Assembly: GCA_036971615.1 (NCBI GenBank)
Contig: JAYKKR010000014.1
Location: 248,001-312,000, forward strand
Reading direction: 5' to 3'
Source: Amyloporia xantha
Taxonomy: Eukaryota; Basidiomycota; Agaricomycetes; Polyporales; Adustoporiaceae
DNA length: 64,000 nt
Positions 55,079-64,000 of this stretch are shown in pieces; position 1 is the stretch's first letter, and each line of letters starts with the position of its first letter. A program made the position numbers and the translations under genes. The notes under the pieces were generated by a model. That model was not told where the DNA came from. It saw only the letters and a program-made list of their open reading frames with translations, and made no database searches.

Positions 55079-58000
55079 CTATTCGTCGCGTTCTTCGGCT
55101 TCTTCGACTTCATCGTCGTCGTCGTCGCCGAGAGAATTCGATAGTTCGAGCTCTCGAAGGCGCTCTGTCGAGACATCTTCGAGATCTTCGGGAATTGGGA
55201 TGGATTTGCGCGCGAAATACGGTATGACGCGGAATGCTGCGATGGGTCGATCGAGCACTGTACCGTCGAGCTCGCACACGATGTACGCGCCGCCCTTGTT
55301 GCGCGAGACAACGATGAGGGGGCCTAGGTATCGCGGGCGCATCTTGCGGTTGAGGGACTTCTCGATCTTCGTGTTGCGTATGAGCACTAGGGCTCCGCGC
55401 TTGAAGTCGAAATCCTGGATCGAGTGCTCGTGCTCCTTTTCGAAGCGTATTGCTGCCGTTCGACGTGCTTCGTAGACCTTCGAGTGGAGTTCGGTGACTT
55501 GCTCGACGCGTTTCTGGAGCGCGATGGCTCGTCGGGCGATGAGGTCGGTTGTCGAAAGGATCGAAGTCGGCGGTGGTTGGAGGTACGTAGCTTCGACGAT
55601 GTCGAGAGGAATGAGGGGATGGGTGCCCGTAACAGCGAAGTATGGTGAGCAGCCCATGCGTCGTCGAGTCGTGATGCGCTCGGACCAAAATACGAAATAC
55701 GCAGCTTGGGACCATTTCTTCTCATCTCCGTCGGCTGTCTTGAACAAGGCTTGTCGCGTGCTGAAGTGCGGACGTTCGACGAGACCGTTCGCCCTCGAAT
55801 TGTACCCGCTGATTCGAATGTGGTTGATGTGGTACTTCTTCGAAAGGTAATCGGCCGCCTTGATGAACGCCGTACCGTTGTCGGTGACGATCTCGCTGAG
55901 CGCGCCCCATCGACAGAGGATGTCTTCGAAGATCCAGTCGGCGAGGGCTTTCGCTGTCTCTTTTCGAAGCATTCGAAACTCTGGGTAGGTCGTAGTTTCG
56001 AACATCTACCTTGGACCAAATACTTGTATCCGCCGGAAGCAGGCATGTGCATGGTGTCGATGTGAATTTTCGCGAAGATCGGGGCTGGGACTGCGACGGT
56101 CGGAGGGATGAGGATTTGTCGAACTTGACGAGACTGGCAGATGTGGCACGATCGAACGAACCACGCAATGTTGGCGTAGTGGAACGGCCACCAGAATCGT
56201 TCGTTGACGAAGGCGCGGGTAGCGTAGATTCCTCGATGCGCGGTGCGGTCGTGGCATTCTCGAAGTATTCGAAGTCGATCGCCGGGCTTGACGACTAGCT
56301 TGTGCGCGCCGTGACTGTCTTTGCGCCAGAGGGTGTCGTTATCGAGGAAAAACTGCATGCAATACTTGATGAACCCTTCGTAGACGCTGTCGGAGATGTC
56401 GTCGGGCTTCGCTAGCGTTCGATGAAACTCGAGGACGTCGTCGAGCTTCGCGTCGGCGAGTTGCGCTTGCTCCGATCGAGGCACTAGCTCGTAGCTATCC
56501 TCCTCCTTATTGAAATCTGAGCCGTCCTCGGCTCTGTCATTGGTTAAGACGGCAAGCGAAGGGACGGGTGGGAGGGGCTGTATCTGGTGCACGAACGAAT
56601 GCATCTGGTCGATCCAATCGTCGAACTCTTCGTCGACCTCGTCTTCGATGATATCGCCGGGCTGAGCCGTTCGTCGAGAGAGGCCGTCGGGGCCGTGCAT
56701 TGTACCAGGGACGTGAACGAGAGTGAAGTGGAACGTGAGTATCGAGACGATCCATCGATTGATGCTTGCGCTAGGGGCTATGTCCGGATTCTTCAGCATA
56801 CCCTTGATGTACCGCGCATCGACTTCGACGATTAAATTTCGAACGCCGATGAGGTAGAGTCGAAGGGACCGAAGCGCACGAAACAGACCGTAGATTTCGA
56901 GCTTGGGTTGCGAAAACCTTCGTTCGCGATCGTTGAGCGTGATCGAGCCGAAACGGTTGTAGTAGCGGATGCGGGTGTTGGCTTCGTCGCACTGGCAGAG
57001 GTGATATCCGACGGCGATGAACGAGGTGTCGACTGCTAGTATGACGGGGAGGGGGAATCGTAGTTAATTGCGCGAAGGGCCGGAGACGAGAGTAGAGCAT
57101 CCTTGAGATCTTCCTGCGCCGCGATTTGCTCGGGACCGAACTCGAACTCGACGTCCTTCCTTGTGAGGCGTACGAGCGCGTCGGCGCGGTGAGCGAAGTT
57201 GCGGATGAAGATTCGAACGACGCCGATGGTTCCGAGGAACGCTCGAACGTCGGAAAGTGTTGCGCAGGGACCCCAATTGCGTATCGAAGCGACGCGAGAG
57301 TCGTCGGGAAGGCGTCCTTGAGGAGTGCAGCGATGTCCTACCACCATGATTTCTCGAGCGATGAGGACACTCTTTACTCCGGAGAAGGTACCTCCTGCGT
57401 AGCGCATTCGAGTGACGACGCGGTTCATATTCTCGAAGTGCTCCCATACGAAGCGTCGAATGCCGTGGTTCGAAGGGAGCCGTTCGTCGTCGTAATTGGA
57501 TTCGGGACCTTTGACGGGAACGTCGTCGACGTAGGGCACCGTGACGTGCGGGATCTCGGGCTGGAGAATGTATGTGACGTCGTCGTGGAATATGGGGACC
57601 GAGTTTGTCCAACCCATCGGGAGCGTGACTAGCCGCATGGCTCCGTAGGGTGTCTGGAACGTCGTTAGGTCTCTCGAAGACTCCGCGATGAGTCGTTCGT
57701 CGTAGCCGACGTAGAGGTCGAGCATGCCGCCGCATGGTCTTCCTCCGAATTGTTCTGCGAGGTATTCGGGCGTCGGCGGTACACCGGAATGTTGGATCGT
57801 AACTGCATTGAGTGGCTCGAGGGAATGAACGAGTCGAAGAGATTTGCCATCCTTCTTTACGACGCAGAACCACCGCGATCGATACGAAGAGTTCGATGGT
57901 TCGTAGACTCCGGCGGCGATCTTCCGCTTGATTACCGCGCAGACTTCGTTGTAGATCCCGGGCGGAATAGGGATATTCTTCTGCACCCAGGGCGTGTGAG

Positions 58001-58737
58001 GAACGACGGGGAAATCGACGGGGGGGAAATACTCGGGCTTGAAGCATCCGCGCTCGTCGTCGGTCCATGCGAAGGCTTCGTTGTGCAGGCACATGAAGTG
58101 GTGGAGGACTCTACGTTCGTCGGGAAGCAGGAAATCGCCGTCGTGAAGCTTCTCGGTGGTTTCGAAGCTGTTCGAGGGTGTACCGACCGGTGGGCTTGAA
58201 CGGCGGAGGGTCGGTCGAAAGCTTCGGCATGATGGATAGAGGGTCGCCCTTGATGTCCCGGAGTATGCGAAATTGTTCGGGGACGGCACCAAGGACGGGT
58301 CGGGTCTTGAGAGCGACGGGCTTGTACTTCTTCTTCGTTGCGGCGAGTATCTTGTGCGTCGAAGATGTCGAAGTCGAAGTCGTCGAAGGAAAGGGGAGAA
58401 TCGAGTTGGAGAACTGGGACAGGGACTTCGTCGGGACGGGAGCGCGCGGAGTCGAAGCGAACGGAGCTGAGAATAGAAGAGTCGAAGCCCACGTCGAAGC
58501 GTTCGACGGGGCGGCATTAGAAGCTGTAGAGTCCGTGGCGTAGAGAGACTGTAAATATGAAGAGACTGAGGTGCATGCGGAGAGATAGAGAGATGAGACT
58601 GCGTTCGGAATAGAAGAATTAATCGGCGAGACGAAGGAAATTTCTGGCTTTACCCCATCGTAGTCGATGACTAGCGCGGCTTCTCCTTGATCATGGGGAA
58701 TCAATTCCTCGAAGCGAGAAAATGCGGCTTGCGACAC
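55079..58737 (-). pseudogene. Ty3 pol of unit 2, frames broken
   Basis: Same domain order as unit 1. Here the N-terminal part is open, but an extra base near 58169 shifts the frame before RT. RT with YVDD is open (58517-57036 track). The C-run frame change near 57053 is the same as in unit 1. RNase H keeps its first Asp (LAVDTS). The integrase core is shifted near 55995 by one added base, in the stretch after GYKYLVQGRC. The defects in units 1 and 2 therefore fall in different places except for the shared one. Confidence 0.88.
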
Positions 58738-61004
58738 CCGAAAGGATGCTGCTGGCCTCGCGATCTTCCTCGCGCGTACGTCGGGATCGTAACCGTTTCG
58801 CCGGTGTTCGGACAGAGGATCGTGATCGTCTGGTTCTCGTCGGCGAAGTTCTTGACGACGCTCTGCGTGAGCACGTCGAAGGGTCGTCCGAGGAGAATGT
58901 CGTAGGCTGCATTTCGAATAACGTGAGCCTGCAGATACAATACGATGTCACCGATGCGGAAGGGAACGTTTCGAATCAGCCCTAACGATCGGTCCACCTC
59001 GCCGTTCGCGGACTGCATGTTCAGCTGGATTGTAGGATCGAAGAGAAGGTTGAGACCGAGGCAGATCTCTTCCGACATCGCGACGATTTGCGAGCCGGGA
59101 TCGACGATGCATTCGATCTGCTCCTTGTTGTCGATCAACGCGATGATCGAACGAATCGCGTTCGAATCGCGTGCGACGGTGAATTCGGCGGGGTACTCGC
59201 CTTGAGGGACATGCTTCAAATATGTTTCGTAAGGGTCGGGGACGATCGTAGCACCAGGTTCCAGCGTCGCGCCCGAACACGAGAGCTGGTTGACGGACAC
59301 GACCTCGTCGTCGGCGATTTCTACGATGTGGGCCGAGGTGACGGGTTCCGTCGAGACTCGCTTCGGGGTGACGGCTTCGCGGTACTTGGTTCGAACGTCC
59401 GGCGCGATCGAAAGAAGTTCTTCAGGGGTCAGCGTGACGAACTGCGATTTCATCGAACGCTGGAAGATTTCCTCGGCGAGCTTCGGCTGGATAATAGGGA
59501 CGACTGTCTTGTATGCTGGTTCCTTGCCTTTGTCGTTCGAAGGCTTCGGCGGTGTTGCGAAGTTTCGAACGTTCGGTGGGGCGTAGGTTGCGTCGCGAGC
59601 GTTGGCGAAAGGATGTACTGGTGGTGTTGCGGGAACGGACGTAGTAGTAGGCTGAGACGTAGGTTGCGTGGGTGGCGAAGAAGACGGTGAGGGTGCTGCT
59701 GCTGGTATCGTCGGAGGCGGGGCCTTGCTTGTCGAAGTGCTCGAGGGTGCCGCCGCTTCCTTCGATGTACCCGATCCCGAGGCTTCCGCGTTCTTCGGGA
59801 CCGCCGTCGTCGTAGGCTTCTTTCGCTGGAGAATCTCGACGCCGTCGAAGACCTCCCTTCGCTTCCGAAGCTGAAGGAGTTCTCGTTCTAGCGCCTCGAT
59901 CCTTCCGCTGGTGTTGAGCGTGAACGTCTGTACGGTTGATCGGTCGTCGATCTCGAAGAGCATTGTCGGAGCGGCGGGTGCTGCGGGATTTCTTCGATGC
60001 CATTCGTATATTCGATCTCGTATTGTGAGACCAGGGATCGTTCGAGGGCAGAAGCTACCGTTCGGGAGGACGATCTTGCCTTCGGTGTTCCGCTTGCACT
60101 TGCCTTCCCGAATGTCGATCGCCGCGAACTCGCAGGTGCCTACCCTGCAGCCACGATTGCCGCAGTAGTGGCATGTCTGCTCGGTTTCGCCGTTTTCGTG
60201 TACGTGGACGTGGGCGGCGGCTTGTTGTCTCGGTGCGGGGGCGTGGTTGTGCGTTGCATGCGTCGTCGGCTGAATGAGCGTTGCGATCGTCTTCGACAGG
60301 CTCTCGATGATCATCGAGATGTCTTCGGTCTTGATCATCCCGGGGGGCACCGTGGTAGAAGCGTTCGATGTCGAGGCGATTGGCTGGTTAGCCGCTGTCG
60401 TAGGGGTGCTCGAAGTACCGTGTAAAATGAAAGTCGCCGCCGCGTGAATCTCTGCCATGGTGTACGGGTCGTCGGCGTAGTGATCGGGGTGCTTGAGATG
60501 GAGTCGAGTCTCGAGCCGCGTGAGCAACGCTGGCTGGAACCCTCGAAGGAATGCGCGGCTTTGTTCGATAGTAGAGAGACGGTTCTGTGCGATGAGATGT
60601 TTCGTAATGGCCATGAAGTCGCGGTAGTAGCAACCTAGATCTGCCGCGTTGTGAATCCCGATACGAGCGCGTTCTCCGATGAGCTGATCCATATCTGCCA
60701 ACGACCATTTCCGCGTGTCGTCGGCGCCAGGATAGAGTGCTCGTACGTCTGCTTTCCATTCGTTGTAGCTTTTGTTTACGTCGACGAAGGACTCGATGGT
60801 TTCCCACAAGTCGGCGACGTCGATCGAAGGGTACCGAATGGCCCACTGTTTCTTGGCCGCGTTGTCGGTAATCTGACACCGGGCGAACAACGCCTCGAGA
60901 TCCTGGAAGTAACGCCGAAGCGAACGGACTTCCGACGGGTCGAAGCTCGGTGCCGTCGAATGACCGCGCGGGGGCATCAACGGTGGGTTCGCGTTCTGAC
61001 TCAT
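58701..61004 (-). CDS. Ty3 gag-protease of unit 2, 767 aa, intact
   Basis: An uninterrupted polyprotein. The N-terminal capsid-like part has SEVRSLRRYFQDLEALF and DLWETIESFVDVNKSY, then helical WSLADMDQLIGERARIG. The nucleic-acid-binding motif is CHYCGNRGCRVGTC, where the usual His ligand is Cys. A Pro/Thr-rich linker and a DUF4100-like stretch (FVTLTPEELLSIAPDVR) follow. The protease has IVDPGSQIVAMS with DPG in place of DTG/DSG, then AYDILLGRPFDV. Pol overlaps its 3' end by 37 bases in another frame. The DUF4100 and DPG-type protease link is from memory of basidiomycete Ty3 elements. Confidence 0.88.
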   Translation of the reverse strand: MSQNANPPLMPPRGHSTAPSFDPSEVRSLRRYFQDLEALFARCQITDNAAKKQWAIRYPSIDVADLWETIESFVDVNKSYNEWKADVRALYPGADDTRKWSLADMDQLIGERARIGIHNAADLGCYYRDFMAITKHLIAQNRLSTIEQSRAFLRGFQPALLTRLETRLHLKHPDHYADDPYTMAEIHAAATFILHGTSSTPTTAANQPIASTSNASTTVPPGMIKTEDISMIIESLSKTIATLIQPTTHATHNHAPAPRQQAAAHVHVHENGETEQTCHYCGNRGCRVGTCEFAAIDIREGKCKRNTEGKIVLPNGSFCPRTIPGLTIRDRIYEWHRRNPAAPAAPTMLFEIDDRSTVQTFTLNTSGRIEALERELLQLRKRREVFDGVEILQRKKPTTTAVPKNAEASGSGTSKEAAAPSSTSTSKAPPPTIPAAAPSPSSSPPTQPTSQPTTTSVPATPPVHPFANARDATYAPPNVRNFATPPKPSNDKGKEPAYKTVVPIIQPKLAEEIFQRSMKSQFVTLTPEELLSIAPDVRTKYREAVTPKRVSTEPVTSAHIVEIADDEVVSVNQLSCSGATLEPGATIVPDPYETYLKHVPQGEYPAEFTVARDSNAIRSIIALIDNKEQIECIVDPGSQIVAMSEEICLGLNLLFDPTIQLNMQSANGEVDRSLGLIRNVPFRIGDIVLYLQAHVIRNAAYDILLGRPFDVLTQSVVKNFADENQTITILCPNTGETVTIPTYARGRSRGQQHPFGCRKPHFLASRN

Positions 61005-61649
61005 GCTCGTAGTGTTAGTAGGCGCGGTGGCGTTCGAAGATGATCCGGGAACTGGGGGTACTACTGGAGCGGGGTTCGAAGAGGACGCGGTAGTAGTCGA
61101 AGGATTCGTAGGTGCGGGCGGTGCGGAGTTGGAGTTCGAAGCTGTGTTCGAAGGTGCCGATGCTGGCGGAGGTGCCAGGCTGGATGTAGGTACGACTGGA
61201 AGTCGCGAAGAAGATGCGATGGATGGATGAGCGTGGGCGCGAAAAGAAGACGGAGTCGGAAGTACGAGATTCGAAGTCGATGAGATGGGATCCTCGGGTT
61301 CGGGCGAAGATCCGGATTGATCGAAGAGATCGGGAGACGAAGTGGCGTAGTCGGAAGTGGTGAGTCCTAGAAGCTCGGGGACGAAGTGCGTTCTTCGGAG
61401 GTCGAAGGGATCGGTTCTTCGTCGGTTGTCCTGGAGTTCTTGGTCGATCTCGTCTTCTTCGTCGCGGTCGAAGTTACCGGGAATTGTCGGAGAGGGAGTC
61501 GAGAGTGTTCGAGAGGTGCTGTCGAGGTTTTCGCTGGCGCTGCGACTAGCAGCCTCACGCGCTTGCGAGCGGGTGAGTACTGGAGACGTTTCGGAAACCC
61601 GAAAGCGGCGAATTCTTGCCTGAAATCCCCTCGCGGTGGGCTCCAGAAA

Positions 61650-62731
61650 TGATACGACCTACGAAACCCTAACCCCTAACCTGGGTGCGACCTAAAGGGA
61701 CTAGAGAGACGGATTATAGTCTAGTGATGAGGGGAGTTAGCAGCAAGGTGTCCCGCGGTTCGAGTGAACACGAGAAACGCCTTCGAAGATGGTACGAACG
61801 CTAGGGAAACTTACGATGTAGCTCGACACGTCGTCGAAGCTACTCGAAGGCTGGGGGTAGTTAGCGGGGATCGGTAGAGACAATCGAAGCTCGATAGAGC
61901 TCTTCGATGTATTGTAGAAGGAATAGAAATGCTTCGAGAGAGAGGACTTAGCTAGAACGCGGTTCGAGGCGCAACGCAGTTCTTCGATGGTAATCGAAGG
62001 CGATCGTAGGATCAAAGGTTCGTCGAGACGGTATCGACGAACAGACGCAGTGACGAGGTTTCGAAGTAAACGCAGCGCAGACGACGTAACGCAGTGAACG
62101 CAATAGAAGACTTTAGACGCAGGGCGAACTCGACTTATGAGCTCTGAACTCGAGGGGGAAAAGGAACTTGTATTTCGGAGAGAAGTACGACAGATTTTAT
62201 ACTACGAAACGGAACGCTACGACTATCGAGAGTGGCACACTAGTACGAGTGGCTTTGCATTGTCCTACACGAGTCCGCCTCACCGAGTGGCACGTATCGA
62301 GGTCATCGGTAGAGTGACGTCATGCCGAACGCGGAGATGAAGAGAAACATACGAGACACCTCGGACCGATATCCGACTTCGAAGGCACGCCGCGAGGCTC
62401 GATACCTAATCGGGAAAGACCGGACGCGTCGGTGTGGCACGAAGCGATGCACGCCTTGGACGAGCGGCGTCGAGGGGCACTATTGTTCGCTGAATGCGGG
62501 AGATGGTCCTGGATCTAAGGGCGAGGCCTCGGAACGACCGCGCCGAGCTTCGAGCAAGCATAGCGAACGGTCGAAGACGTCGAAGAGTACTGAGCGTCGG
62601 GGGTCACCTGCGTAGCATCGAAGAACGTCGAAGACCAAATCGAAGGCTTTGAGCGTTGAGCCGAAGTGCCGGGCGGGATGCGATTGCCGAAAAGAGCTGT
62701 ATCGGGGCCCAGAGGGGCTTGGCGCCTATCA
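61650..62731 (-). repeat. LTR3 of the Ty3 array (1082 bp)
   Basis: Complete, with the same TGATA/TATCA ends and adjacent purine tract. It is followed by a third internal region that leaves the window. Confidence 0.88.
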
Positions 62732-62962
62732 TCTCCTCCTTATTGAAATTTGGACCGTCCTCGGTCCTCCACGTGATGCGAGAAGCGTGATGATCGTGAA
62801 TGGATCGAAGCGGCATGGCAACCCGTGTCGGTTTCGAACGCCTCGTGGTCGGCGCTAAACGCTGGTCGAAAAGGGGATATAAGCAGGCTGGACTTAGCAC
62901 AATTTCCACTGCCCATCGTTCCTTCGACCATCTTCGTCTTTCCCAGACTCGCTGCTTCCAAC

Positions 62963-64000
62963 ATGTCCGTGTCTCGCTCAGCAACTCCGGCCACCTCTGT
63001 GCTCGCTCAGCACCGCCTCTCCGCCTTGTCGAGGGTTCTTGACTCGGAACCGCCCGTGGACGCCGCCTCGACCTATTCGAAGCCTGGGCGCTGGATATTT
63101 CTGCGCCGCTCGTAAGTCGTGTCGATCTCGCTTGTTTGTTGCTGACTTCGAATGCGTCGTAGGTCTCGTATCGTCAGGTGCTCGGGGCGATCGTCGACGT
63201 CGAGACCGATCATCGTGTGGATGACGCGATTCGGAAGCTTGCGGAGATGGCGCCCCATTCATGGCTCGCGTGGGCTGGTGACGCCTGGCCTGCCTTGGCG
63301 GACGCGATCGAAAAGGTTGCTGCCGACCGTGAGGCTGAAAAACGACGCCTCGAAGAAGAGGCCGAAAAGCGCCGTCGTGAAGAAGCCGACCAGCGTCGCC
63401 TTCGCGAGGAAGCCGCGGACCGACGTGCGAAGGAGGAGGCCGAAAAGGCCCGTCTTGCCAAGGTCGAAGCCGATCGCCTTGCGCAAATCGAAGCCGACGC
63501 CGTCGTCGCTGACCTCGCCGCCGTCGAAGGCCTGACCGAGGTGGGCGAAGGGGACTCGAAAGGAAAGGGTCGTGCGCCACCTGACGACGTACAGCTCCTC
63601 GACGGACCCTCGACAGTAAGCCTTCGATACTTTATTTTGAGTATGACCAAGCTGACGACCGGGTAGAAGATCCCGAAATTCGAGAGCGCCGAGTTAATGT
63701 CGGAGTCGGACCGCGCCGAGATCGCTCGAGCACGGCAGATAAGAGGCGAGAAGGTAAGTTATTCGTCGAAGTCGCCGGTGGCTCGTTCTGATCTCCCGTT
63801 CGTAGTGCGATCGATGCCGTGGACGCGCCGTCCCCGTCGACTGTGTCTGGGAGCCGGGCGCCCGCTCCTGTGAGAAGTGCCTTTCGGAGGCCCAGGGCTG
63901 CTACTACGACTCGGTGTCCGTCCTCGGGAAGCTGAAGAAGACTCGAGGTGGGACCAAGAAGCGAGGTGAGTCTTCGTGTTTTTGTTGTTCTACCCATAGC
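62963..64000 (+). pseudogene. Antisense gene of Ty3 unit 3, frameshifted and cut by window end
   Basis: Exons at 62963-63111, 63163-63615, 63667-63753 and 63806-63965 correspond to units 1 and 2. One base is missing near 63067 in exon 1 (GCCGCCTCG against GCCGCTCTCG), which shifts the frame before the coiled coil. The last exon lies beyond the window. Confidence 0.75.

Larger units (their letters stand above)
42243..64000 (-). mobile_element. Tandem array of a second Ty3/gypsy element, at least 2.2 units
   Basis: Three LTRs alternate with internal regions: LTR1 42243-43322, internal 1 43323-51945, LTR2 51946-53024, internal 2 53025-61649, LTR3 61650-62731, internal 3 from 62732 beyond the window. 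Unit lengths are 9,703 and 9,704 bp. All units point left (minus strand). Each has gag-protease, pol and an antisense gene. The LTRs differ by two substitutions and a few 1-nt indels, so the array formed recently, probably by unequal recombination between LTRs. Confidence 0.92.

Noticed and set aside
1..64000. CRISPR array, rRNA or tRNA genes
   Set aside because: No regularly spaced direct repeats with unique spacers, and no recognisable rRNA or tRNA sequence; the DNA is eukaryotic.

Overview
This window is nuclear DNA of a filamentous basidiomycete, most likely an Agaricomycete of the Polyporales type (inference from gene content). The evidence is many 45-70 bp GT-AG introns, a TPR/F-box gene of a kind I recall from polypores, a secreted GPI-type Cys/Ser-rich protein, and KDZ and Ty3/copia mobile elements. 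No rRNA, tRNA or CRISPR array was seen.

The left third (1-18.5 kb) is ordinary gene space. In order it holds: the 3' part of a Ser-rich gene (+); a 58-aa candidate gene (-); a DUF202-type membrane protein (-); a secreted GPI-type protein (-); translation factor eEF1B (-); the mitochondrial insertase OXA1 (-); a secreted GH16 glucanase (-); a CBF1-like bHLH regulator (+); and a TPR plus F-box/LRR-like protein (-). Exon models were built by hand from splice sites and phase, and every junction was checked for frame.

From 19.2 to 37.6 kb lies one nested transposon. A KDZ-superfamily DNA transposon (19186-37645) has 340/339 bp terminal inverted repeats, an exact 8-bp target duplication, an apparently intact nine-exon transposase, and two passenger genes on the same strand. 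A 10.2-kb Ty3 chromovirus (20474-30664) sits inside an exon of one passenger gene, with a 5-bp target duplication and LTRs that differ at one base. The chromovirus has gag-protease and pol in one frame separated by a single UAG, a broken integrase, and an extra 781-codon ORF where env would lie.

After an NmrA-like gene (37948-39387, -), the right part is again mobile DNA. A gag-only copia element (40636-42242) has its outer LTR cut by a head-to-tail array of a second Ty3 element (42243 to beyond 64000). The array reads LTR-internal-LTR-internal-LTR-internal, with a unit of about 9.7 kb and LTRs of about 1.08 kb, transcribed on the minus strand. Each unit also carries an antisense, spliced, TATA-driven gene for a coiled-coil protein with a Zn2Cys6-like cysteine cluster. 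This gene is intact in the first two units, while gag and pol in those units carry several small indels. Many differences between units are 1-nt indels in homopolymers, so residual assembly error must be considered.
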